A DNA stretch of 18,209 bases from JBEKOF01 sp049513975 (GTDB lineage Bacteria; Verrucomicrobiota; Verrucomicrobiia; Limisphaerales; Palsa-1400). How positions within the stretch are numbered: position 1 is the first letter of the stretch; every line of letters starts with the position of its first letter. Below the pieces are notes generated by a model, which was not told where the DNA came from, ran no database searches, and saw only the letters and a list, made by a program, of their open reading frames with translations. The DNA lies in NCBI GenBank assembly GCA_049513975.1, contig JBEKVM010000111.1, forward strand, positions 1 through 18,209, given 5' to 3'. Positions 1 to 5,586 of this stretch are shown here, in pieces. The position numbers were made by a program, and so were the translations under genes.

Positions 1-60
1 GTGGAAGAGGGTAGGTCTGCACCAAACCCAATTTTGAAGAAAAATCCGCCTCCTTCCCTC

Positions 61-174
61 GTAAGCCTGTTGCCGAAGGGGTCAAAATAACTTAAAACCG
101 CCCTCCAGTAGAGAAAGTCGGGTTAACTGCAACTCTGGCACGGGGGCTTTCGCAGCCCCCATTTTATTTTCTCC
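61..174 (+). ncRNA. Possible tracrRNA (3' part) of a decayed type II CRISPR locus
   Basis: This plus-strand stretch lies against the Cas9-like fragment. It has the order expected of a tracrRNA: a possible anti-repeat (61-91, which on the minus strand begins GTT and ends AC as many type II repeats do), an A-rich joint (ggtcaaaataacttaaaacc, 80-99), a region that can fold weakly (CC..AGAG with CTCTGG, 104-137), and a strong terminator hairpin with a T-rich tail. No CRISPR array is in the window, so the anti-repeat cannot be tested by pairing. No convincing promoter was seen upstream. The identification rests on position and architecture only. It could simply be the terminator of another plus-strand transcript starting left of the window. 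Confidence 0.3.
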
Positions 175-291
175 AAATGATCCGGAATTGCGAAGATCTG
201 CCTTGTGCAAAAACTTGGTGCCGTCCCGCAAGGCTTCCCCGATCGAACCCGTCCCGAGATCGAACGCCCGGATCGTTTTGTTCTCGCCCAT
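82..291 (-). pseudogene. cas9: Cas9 N-terminal fragment (RuvC-I), truncated
   Basis: The 69-residue frame begins MGENKTIRAFDLGTGSIGEA and continues with LRDGTKFLHKADL. This matches the start of type II-C Cas9 proteins of the 'FDLGxGSIGEAVR' sort found in Verrucomicrobia and Planctomycetes (family knowledge, not searched here). Asp11 would be the RuvC-I catalytic Asp (D10 in SpCas9). Family members normally follow with a stretch ending in an FxExK..AA..RRR-type bridge helix. Here something like FGENKMGAAK appears, but the Arg-rich helix is absent and the frame stops at residue 69. A full Cas9 is 1000 or more residues, so over 95 % of the gene is missing. The 3' part runs through a plus-strand terminator hairpin, suggesting a deletion joined the cas9 5' end to other sequence near 160-180. 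The ATG has a purine-rich agaagg about 10 nt upstream. Confidence 0.5.
142..170 (+). terminator. Rho-independent terminator, plus strand
   Basis: GGGGGCT (142-148) pairs perfectly with AGCCCCC (154-160) around a 5-nt loop, followed at once by attttatttt (161-170). The T-rich tail is on the plus strand only, so it should end a rightward transcript. It overlaps the end of the leftward Cas9-like fragment. Confidence 0.6.
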
Positions 292-587
292 ATTTTAAGC
301 CTTCTCTTTTGCGCTCTTTGTGCTCCTTCGCGGCCAATGCACCCCTCCCCATGACCACCCTTCATTCCCGCCCATGTTCCCTTTGTCATGCCCTCCATGA
401 TTCTGCCGCCATCCGCCATCTTCCATCCTCGCTTCTCTTTTCCGTGGTGACTGCGCCAACCATACGCTTTCCCCGCCCCGCGACAAGTAGAAAATTTACC
501 GCTGGCGCGAGTCAAGATGAGCACGGAGCGAAACCACCAACGGCGACGCCGATCCGGGAATTTCCTTTTTCATTTTGCACTTGCAAG
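292..587. other. Gene-free spacer made of repeat-like sequence
   Basis: No convincing gene was seen on either strand. On the minus strand it holds a (GC)AAGGAGCACAAAGAGCGCAAAAG-like tract (about 301-338), a gaggatggaagatggcgg tract (about 413-435) and AGAATCATGGAGGGCATGAC (about 387-406). These resemble short intergenic repeats commonly dispersed in verrucomicrobial and planctomycete genomes. The ccatcctcgctt segment (423-434) recurs in the repeat insert of the AddB gene. Open frames here on both strands have the low-complexity look of repeat translations. Confidence 0.5.
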
Positions 588-590
588 TCA
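566..590 (-). repeat. Dispersed A-rich repeat overlapping the DedA stop codon
   Basis: On the minus strand it reads TGACTTGCAAGTGCAAAATG followed by AAAAA. It matches 23 of 25 bases of the copy at 2799-2823. Both copies begin with the TGA stop of the gene they follow. Confidence 0.7.
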
Positions 591-1217
591 GGGCGGCGGC
601 TTGCGCATAAAGCGGTGAACCAGAAAATAATAAAGAGAGGCGAGAACGGCAGTCAAGCCCAAAATCCAAAGCAGGATGTGGCGCACATCCCCTTGCACCA
701 GTTGCTTGTCGTTGCCGGCGGCGACCCCGGCCCAGGCCAGAACCGAGCACCACAGGGCGGAGCCAAGCAGGGTAAAGAGCGAGTAAAGCCGGAAATCCAT
801 TTCCACAATGCCCATGGGAATGCCGATGAGGTGGCGGACCACCGGGAGGAGACGGGCGACAAAGACGCCGAAGGCGCCAAACCGCGCGGCCCAATGTTCG
901 GCGGCGTGGACCTTGGCCTCGGTGATGCGCACATACCGCCCGTAATGCAGCACCAGCGGCCGGCCCGCCCAGCGGCAGGCCCAATACATCACCGCCGCCC
1001 CCACCCAGGAACCGACCACGCCGGCGACCACCACGCCGGTCAGGCTGAGATTGCCGCCCGCGTGGGCGCGGTAGGCGGCGAAGGGAATGATCGCTTCGCT
1101 GGGGATGGGCAGAATCGTGCTCTCCCCCGCCATCAGAGCCGCAATCAGCGCATAGCCGCCGCCGGAATCCAAGGTGGCCTTATACCAATCAATCAGCCTG
1201 GCAATTTCAGCAGTCAC
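588..1217 (-). CDS. DedA-family (SNARE-associated / VTT domain) membrane protein
   Basis: This 209-residue inner-membrane protein of the DedA/VTT family is probably involved in membrane homeostasis. Several DedA proteins are implicated in undecaprenyl-phosphate or lipid recycling (family knowledge). Seen here: an N-terminal amphipathic stretch, then GESTILPIPSEAIIPFAA (about 31-48), the family's re-entrant-loop motif; a GSWVGA...W..GRP segment (about 69-86); then FVARLLPVVRHLIGIPMGIV (about 119-138), the second conserved motif with its Arg pair; GSALW; and a last transmembrane helix near the C terminus. Length is normal (about 200). The start is GTG with a weak ggggat 8-10 nt before it; no better start is near. 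The stop codon lies in a dispersed repeat. It is separated from enolase by a repeat cluster, so co-transcription is uncertain. Confidence 0.9.
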   Translation of the reverse strand: MTAEIARLIDWYKATLDSGGGYALIAALMAGESTILPIPSEAIIPFAAYRAHAGGNLSLTGVVVAGVVGSWVGAAVMYWACRWAGRPLVLHYGRYVRITEAKVHAAEHWAARFGAFGVFVARLLPVVRHLIGIPMGIVEMDFRLYSLFTLLGSALWCSVLAWAGVAAGNDKQLVQGDVRHILLWILGLTAVLASLYYFLVHRFMRKPPP

Positions 1218-1236
1218 AAATTAAATCCCCGCCATG

Positions 1237-1380
1237 CCCTGTAGCGGCGGTCTGCGACCGCCGCAATCAGGGCTTTGTGCGTATTCTCCCTCTCCTCCAC
1301 GCACTTGTGGAGGAGAGGGCCGGCCTGCCCGCCGTAGGCCCGGCGCAGGCGGGGGAGAGGAGGTTTCCACCCCGCTACAG
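1237..1380. repeat. Cluster of palindromic repeat units between eno and dedA
   Basis: The whole gap is palindromic. Unit 1 (1237-1272) has CCCTG/CAGGG ends around a 9-bp stem GCGGCGGTC-tgc-GACCGCCGC (1244-1264). Unit 2 is a perfect 13-bp stem, CCCTCTCCTCCAC (1288-1300) with GTGGAGGAGAGGG (1307-1319). Unit 3 is a GC-rich imperfect hairpin (about 1323-1351, gcctgc...gcaggc). The cluster is framed by CTGTAGCGG (1239-1247) and its inverted copy CCGCTACAG (1372-1380). The right copy contains the last sense codon and TAG stop of enolase. No T-tract follows any stem, so these are not classical terminators. Confidence 0.75.
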
Positions 1381-2649
1381 TTTGCCGCCATAGACGGCGT
1401 TTTTGCCGAGCAATTGTTCGATGCGCAGCAACTGGTTGTACTTGGCCACCCGGTCGGTGCGGCTGAGGGAGCCGGTTTTGATCTGGCCGGCGTTGGTGGC
1501 CACCGCAATGTCCGCAATGGTGGCGTCTTCGGTTTCGCCCGAACGATGGCTGATGACCGCGGTGTAGCCGTGATGCTGGGCCAGGGAAACGGCGTCGAGC
1601 GTTTCGGTGAGCGTGCCGATTTGATTGACTTTGATGAGAATCGAGTTGGCCACGCCCAGTTCAAATCCTTTCCGCAAAAACTTGACGTTGGTGACGAAGA
1701 CATCGTCCCCCACCAGTTGGATTTTGCCGCCGAGTTTGTCGGTCAGGGTTTTCCAGCTTTTCCAATCGTTTTCCGCGCAGCCGTCTTCGATGCTGATAAT
1801 GGGGTATTTGGCGGCCAATTCCACGTAAAAGGCCACCAATTCATCGCCGGTCAATTTGTGGCCGGTGCTTTTTTTGAACACGTAACGGTCCGAGGCGGTG
1901 TCGTAGAACTCCGACGAGGCCGGGTCCAGGGCCAGGAAAATTTCCTTGCCCGCCTTGTAGCCGGCGTCCTTGACGGCTTGCAAAATGGCTTCGATGGCCG
2001 CCTCCGCGCTTTCCAGCTTGGGCGCAAATCCGCCTTCATCGCCCACCAGGGTGGACAGGCCCTTCTTCTTCAAAACGGCTTTGAGGGCGTGAAAAACCTC
2101 GGTGATGGCCTGCAGGCCGCGGGAGAAGGTGGGCAGGCCCTTGGGCACGATCATGAATTCCTGGAAATCTATCGGCGCGTCGGAATGGGCGCCGCCATTG
2201 ATGACGTTGGCCATGGGGACGGGCAGGACTTTGGCGTTGGGGCCGCCCAGGTATTTGAACAGGGGAAGGTCCAGGCAGGCCGCGGCCGCTTTGGCGCTGG
2301 CCAGCGACACGGCCAGGATGGCGTTGGCCCCGAGCACGGATTTGGTTTCCGTTCCGTCCAGTTGCAGCATGGTGCGATCCAGCGTCAGTTGATCCAGCGC
2401 ATCCAGTCCGCGCACGGCGGGGAGGATTTTGTCCGTGACGTTTTTGACGGCTTTGGTGACGCCTTTGCCGAGGAAACGGGTTTTGTCCCCGTCGCGCAGT
2501 TCCAGCGCTTCATGTTCGCCGGTGCTGGCGCCGGAGGGAACGGCGGCGCGTCCGGCGGCGCCGCCCGCCAGGAAGACGTCCACTTCCACGGTTGGGTTGC
2601 CCCGGGAATCGAGGATTTCGCGGGCTTTGATGTCAGAAATTGTGCTCAT
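1375..2649 (-). CDS. eno: Enolase (phosphopyruvate hydratase)
   Basis: It interconverts 2-phosphoglycerate and phosphoenolpyruvate in glycolysis and gluconeogenesis; cytosolic, and in many bacteria also part of the RNA degradosome. The 424 residues run from MSTISDIKAREILDSRGNPT with AVPSGASTGEHEALELRD (substrate loop), VGDEGGFAP (general-acid Glu), the Mg ligands in LALDPASSEF, IEDGCAENDW and LVGDDVFVTN, catalytic Lys340 in ILIKVNQIGT, and SHRSGETED from Ser367 near the C terminus. All expected catalytic residues are present, so it should be active. It is slightly short at the C terminus compared with the usual 428-432; its final Leu codon and TAG lie in a repeat copy (CTGTAGCGG). ATG start; no strong Shine-Dalgarno. 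A 171-nt gap with an inverted repeat lies upstream, so it is probably transcribed separately. Confidence 0.97.
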   Translation of the reverse strand: MSTISDIKAREILDSRGNPTVEVDVFLAGGAAGRAAVPSGASTGEHEALELRDGDKTRFLGKGVTKAVKNVTDKILPAVRGLDALDQLTLDRTMLQLDGTETKSVLGANAILAVSLASAKAAAACLDLPLFKYLGGPNAKVLPVPMANVINGGAHSDAPIDFQEFMIVPKGLPTFSRGLQAITEVFHALKAVLKKKGLSTLVGDEGGFAPKLESAEAAIEAILQAVKDAGYKAGKEIFLALDPASSEFYDTASDRYVFKKSTGHKLTGDELVAFYVELAAKYPIISIEDGCAENDWKSWKTLTDKLGGKIQLVGDDVFVTNVKFLRKGFELGVANSILIKVNQIGTLTETLDAVSLAQHHGYTAVISHRSGETEDATIADIAVATNAGQIKTGSLSRTDRVAKYNQLLRIEQLLGKNAVYGGKL

Positions 2650-2727
2650 GGTTGGATTGCGGGTATATGATGTTTATTGTTTTAAAATTCAGTGCCACCA
2701 AGGCTCAAGCCTGCACAGGAGCAGCGG

Positions 2728-2823
2728 CAAATGCAAAATGAAAATTGGAACTCGCCTCGGCGTTGCCGTCCATGATTCCGCTCCTTCTTCATTTTTCATT
2801 TTTCATTTTGCATTTGGAAGTCA
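2728..2823. repeat. Inverted pair of the A-rich dispersed repeat between DAGK and eno
   Basis: CAAATGCAAAATGAAAA (2728-2744) pairs perfectly over 17 bp with TTTTCATTTTGCATTTG (2800-2816), loop 55 nt. The right arm belongs to the 25-base copy at 2799-2823, which matches the repeat at the DedA stop (23/25) and includes the TGA of the lipid-kinase gene. The pair could fold into a long AT-rich hairpin in the DAGK 3' UTR. Confidence 0.75.
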
Positions 2824-3720
2824 AGGGACGATGACGCGCAGGGCTTGAGGCTCGACGGTGAGGGTGGCGGGAAGTTCGCCGGCGTTTTCGCCGTCCAATT
2901 GCAGCAGGACGCGGGCGGGGCTGGTGAGGGTGAGAACGGGGGCGGCGAGCAGGCGGGCGCGGCAGAATTGGTGCATTCGCCCCGCCAACAGTCCGGCCAG
3001 CGCGGCGGCCATGAGGAGGAAGCTGGTTTTTGGCAGGACACAAATATCGAGCAGGCCGTCGTCCAGGCGGGCGCGGGGAAAGACGGGGAACGGGCCGCCG
3101 TAGAAGCGGCCGTTGCCGACGGCGACCCATTCGCCCGCCAGGGTGGGGCCGGCCTGGACGGTGACGAGGGGGCGGGTTTGGGAGAGGGCCTGGAGAGCGG
3201 CCAGGAGATAGGCGAGGGGGCCGACTTTCTGTTTGACACTCCAGCCGGTCAGCTCGATGGCGCGGGAATCGAGTCCGGCGCCGGCCAGTTGCATGAAATA
3301 ACGGCGCTGGCGCAGGCCGGCGAGGGTGAATTCGGCGCGGCCCAAATCAATGGTCCTTTCCCGGGCCCGGGCCAGGACTTTCCAGGCGCCGCGGGTGTGG
3401 AGGGGAAGGCCGAGTTCGCGGGCAAAGACATTGACCGTGCCCAAGGGGAGGATGCCGAGGCGGACGGCGCGGAGGCCGCCGGGAACGTCGGCGATGCCGT
3501 TGAGCACCTCGTTGGCGGTGCCGTCGCCGCCGGCGGCGATGAGGATTTGGAAGCCGTCGCGGACGGCCTGGGCGGCGAGGCGGCGGGCGTCACCGGGGGC
3601 GGAGGTGGCCAGGAAGACGCATTGGCCGTGAGGGAGGTCGGGATGGGAGCGAAAGCGGCGGGCTTTGCCGCCGCGGGCCGAGGGATTGAAAATGAGGCAG
3701 GGCGTGGAGGCCGGGTTCAA
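2821..3720 (-). CDS. Diacylglycerol kinase family lipid kinase (YegS/DgkB-like)
   Basis: This is a cytosolic or membrane-associated lipid kinase of the DAGK catalytic superfamily, likely phosphorylating diacylglycerol or a related lipid for phospholipid recycling. With a TTG start it has 299 residues, normal for YegS/DgkB (about 300). Visible motifs: CLIFNPSARGGKA near the N terminus (NPxAGxGKA-type), AAGGDGTANEVLNGI (about 62-76, nucleotide-binding GGDGT), GILPLGTVNVFARELGLP (about 89-106), QLAGAGLDS, and a C-terminal beta-rich half ending LDGENAGELP...LRVIVP. The frame stays open far upstream, but that part overlaps pilM antiparallel to no family sequence. The TTG at 3720 starts just before the conserved domain and 29 nt after the pilM stop, so it is probably translated from the pilM message. 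Start choice is moderately sure. Confidence 0.88.
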   Translation of the reverse strand: MNPASTPCLIFNPSARGGKARRFRSHPDLPHGQCVFLATSAPGDARRLAAQAVRDGFQILIAAGGDGTANEVLNGIADVPGGLRAVRLGILPLGTVNVFARELGLPLHTRGAWKVLARARERTIDLGRAEFTLAGLRQRRYFMQLAGAGLDSRAIELTGWSVKQKVGPLAYLLAALQALSQTRPLVTVQAGPTLAGEWVAVGNGRFYGGPFPVFPRARLDDGLLDICVLPKTSFLLMAAALAGLLAGRMHQFCRARLLAAPVLTLTSPARVLLQLDGENAGELPATLTVEPQALRVIVP

Positions 3721-3749
3721 AGGAGTTTTTTTGCGATGCCCTTGAACCT

Positions 3750-4811
3750 TCAGAAAGCGGTGGCGGCGGCGCCGAGAGCCACGGCCAACTGGCCGGAGAC
3801 CTGTTCGACTTCGGTCATTTGCTGCGGGGCCAGGCTCATCTGGACGGCGGCGGTGGGATTCCAGGGCTGGCAGACCACACCCAGTTCGGCCTGCAAAAGC
3901 TGGAGGATAAACTCCGAGCGGGCCGCGCCGCCCGAGACGAGAGCCTTGGTCACCGTTTTCTCGCACTGGTGCTCAAAGAAATCCATGGAGGCGCGCAGTT
4001 CGCGGCCCAATGGGGCGATCAACGGCTGGAGATGGGTTTCGACCTCCTTGGGCATGCCGATCTTGATGCCTTCGGCTTCGGCGTAGCTGATGCTCATGGC
4101 CTCGGAGAGGCCGGCGGTGAGCTTGTCGCCGCCGATTTCGACGGTGCGGTTGAGGCACAGATCGCCGCAGTTGAGGATGCTGATGGTGGTGGTGCGAAAG
4201 CCCAGGTCCACCAGGGCGACAACTTCCTTGGCAAAGGTTTCCGGCTCGGCCAGTTCCAGGGCGTTGATCGGCCCAAGAACGGCCAGGGTGACTTGGTCGG
4301 CCACCAGGCCGGCGCCCTTGACCGCCCCTTCCAAGTTGGCCAGCCATTCGCGACGCGCGCCACCCACCCAGACTTTGTACTTGGAGGCGGCCCGGCCCGG
4401 TTCCGCCGCGGCTTTGGTGGAAGGCGGAACAATGTAGCAATCGAAGACGTAATCGCGCAGGTCTTGTTGCAAGTAACTTTTGGCGTTGAATTTGAGCATC
4501 TGGCGCATGTCGTTCAGGGGCAGCAGCGGCATTTCCGTGCTGCGCAAAACGGAGTCTTCCGAGCCGACGGCGAGGGTGACTTGCCTGGTCTTTGGGCTCA
4601 TCAGTGCCACCATGCTGCGGAGGTGCTCGGTCAGGAGACCCTGCGGGATGCCCTTTTCGTAGATGGGCGCGTCGGTGATGGCGTAGCGGGAAAGGCTGTA
4701 GGCATCCTGCCTGCGATCCAGAAGCACCGCCTTGGTGGCGCGGCTGCCCAGGTCAATGGCGAGAATCTGGTGGCGCTTTTTGCCTTTGTTCAGCAAGGGT
4801 GGTAAGGTCAT
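3750..4811 (-). CDS. pilM: PilM-like type IV pilus assembly ATPase (actin-like fold)
   Basis: The 353-residue protein has the actin/FtsA-type fold of PilM, the cytoplasmic ATP-binding component of the PilMNOP alignment complex of type IV pili and related type II secretion systems. Seen: the phosphate-1 loop AIDLGSRATKAVLLD (about 18-32), AVGSEDSVLRSTEMPLLP (the PilM 1C-domain pattern), VALVDLGFRTTTISI (phosphate-2-like), GGDKLTAGLSEAM, and ALVSGGAARSEFILQLL (adenosine-binding GG). Length is typical (about 350). Genes for PilN, PilO, PilP or PilQ do not follow; instead comes a lipid kinase, which is unusual. It has its own promoter whose -10 lies only 6 nt before the ATG, with no Shine-Dalgarno, so the mRNA may be leaderless. 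Other actin-fold families (ethanolamine EutA-like) are less likely. Confidence 0.8.
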   Translation of the reverse strand: MTLPPLLNKGKKRHQILAIDLGSRATKAVLLDRRQDAYSLSRYAITDAPIYEKGIPQGLLTEHLRSMVALMSPKTRQVTLAVGSEDSVLRSTEMPLLPLNDMRQMLKFNAKSYLQQDLRDYVFDCYIVPPSTKAAAEPGRAASKYKVWVGGARREWLANLEGAVKGAGLVADQVTLAVLGPINALELAEPETFAKEVVALVDLGFRTTTISILNCGDLCLNRTVEIGGDKLTAGLSEAMSISYAEAEGIKIGMPKEVETHLQPLIAPLGRELRASMDFFEHQCEKTVTKALVSGGAARSEFILQLLQAELGVVCQPWNPTAAVQMSLAPQQMTEVEQVSGQLAVALGAAATAF

Positions 4812-5002
4812 GGGGTGTATTTAGCATCAAGCCGTGCCGGAGGCAAGGCTGTTGTGGCCAGGCCGGGCAGGGGCCTTTAAATTGACCGGGGTTGGCGCGG
4901 GCCGGGAGGGCGCGTGCGCTCCCCGCCTGCACGGAATCTCCCTCGCTCGGGCGGGCCGTATGAAATGCAATGGAGGCATTTTGTTTTGGCGGTGTTGCGG
5001 CG
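4812..5002. other. 191-nt spacer upstream of pilM, no gene
   Basis: Apart from the pilM promoter, it contains a minus-strand copy (4906-4924) of GGGGAGCGCACGCGCCCTC. The same 19-mer occurs at 17959-17977 on the plus strand. Nothing else is recognised. Confidence 0.6.
4818..4846 (-). promoter_or_regulatory. Candidate sigma70 promoter of pilM
   Basis: On the minus strand: -35 TTGCCT (4846-4841), 17-nt spacer, -10 TAAATA (4823-4818). Only 6 nt (caccc-c) separate the -10 from the pilM ATG (4811), placing the predicted start point at or just beside the start codon. Confidence 0.55.
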
Positions 5003-5572
5003 TCACTGCGGCGGTTTCACAGGCTCCTTTATCATCTCCACGCGAAAGGAAGACAAGAAAAGATTAAAGACAACGCGGCCTTTATCGAAGTCCTGATCTT
5101 TGGAGGAAAACATGAATTCGACGATCCCTTCTGGGCAGGCGACAAAGGCGTGCCGCGTCCGGATGTTCCGGCCCGGGGCCAGGCTGCGGGCGGTGTCCAC
5201 AAAGCGGGCGGGCCGGTAGCCGGTGGCGCAACTGGACACTTGCAAAACAGCGGCGCCGGGATTGGCGGCCAGCGCGTTGCTCCGCAGGGTGTCCTCGTCC
5301 GGCATGACGCCGGGGGAATTGGTGGTGACCCGCATGGTAATGGCAATGCTGCCCGTGGCCTCCTTGAAGACGACCGATTGGGTTTCGTTGGCCACGGAGG
5401 CGGCGTAGCCGCGGGGCAGCCGGGTGACCAAATGCTGGTGGCCGGCGTCCACCACCAGCGTGTGAGCTGTGCCTCCTTCGATCAAATCCTCGTAACTGTC
5501 AAAGGCGCGAAAGGGGATTTGGCCGGCGGCGGCCAGGGACAAGGAAAGGAATATCAAACAAACGAGTTTCAT
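5003..5572 (-). CDS. Small secreted protein of unknown function
   Basis: Not recognised as a named family. The ATG at 5572 gives 189 residues starting MKLVCLIFLSLSLAAAG, a clear Sec signal peptide with likely cleavage near residue 16-17 (AAA-G or AAG-Q). An earlier in-frame ATG (5623) would bury this signal and overlap the upstream gene, so it is rejected. The mature part has two cysteines (SSCATGY and FVACPEG) that could form a disulfide. It also has an alternation of short hydrophobic strands ending in VVFNLFLSSFRVEM, suggesting a compact beta-rich domain. It follows the PilX-like gene by 14 nt in the same direction, so it is probably the last gene of the pilin-like operon and may act in the periplasm with that system (inference). 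Confidence 0.75.
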   Translation of the reverse strand: MKLVCLIFLSLSLAAAGQIPFRAFDSYEDLIEGGTAHTLVVDAGHQHLVTRLPRGYAASVANETQSVVFKEATGSIAITMRVTTNSPGVMPDEDTLRSNALAANPGAAVLQVSSCATGYRPARFVDTARSLAPGRNIRTRHAFVACPEGIVEFMFSSKDQDFDKGRVVFNLFLSSFRVEMIKEPVKPPQ

Positions 5573-5586
5573 GAGGAGCGCCGGGT

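Noticed and set aside
1..81. CRISPR array at the left edge
   Set aside because: No sequence is repeated at regular spacing within 1-81 or anywhere else in the window; an array, if present, must lie outside.
1288..1319. 13-bp perfect hairpin as the enolase terminator
   Set aside because: No T-tract on either side, and a similar palindrome occurs in the MITE-like element, so it is better read as a dispersed repeat.
1234..2670. A 478-codon open frame opposite enolase, and similar long frames opposite dedA, DAGK and pilM
   Set aside because: The minus-strand products are clear, full-length family members. The opposite frames are low-complexity shadows; the one at 1234 also begins inside a palindromic repeat.
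2692..2697. TGGCAC on the minus strand upstream of enolase as a sigma54 -24 element
   Set aside because: No TTGC-type -12 element at the required distance.
3721..3966. N-terminal 82-residue extension of the lipid kinase (ATG at 3966)
   Set aside because: It overlaps the pilM coding region in another frame and is Arg/Gly/Pro-rich with no kinase similarity. The conserved domain begins right after the TTG at 3720.
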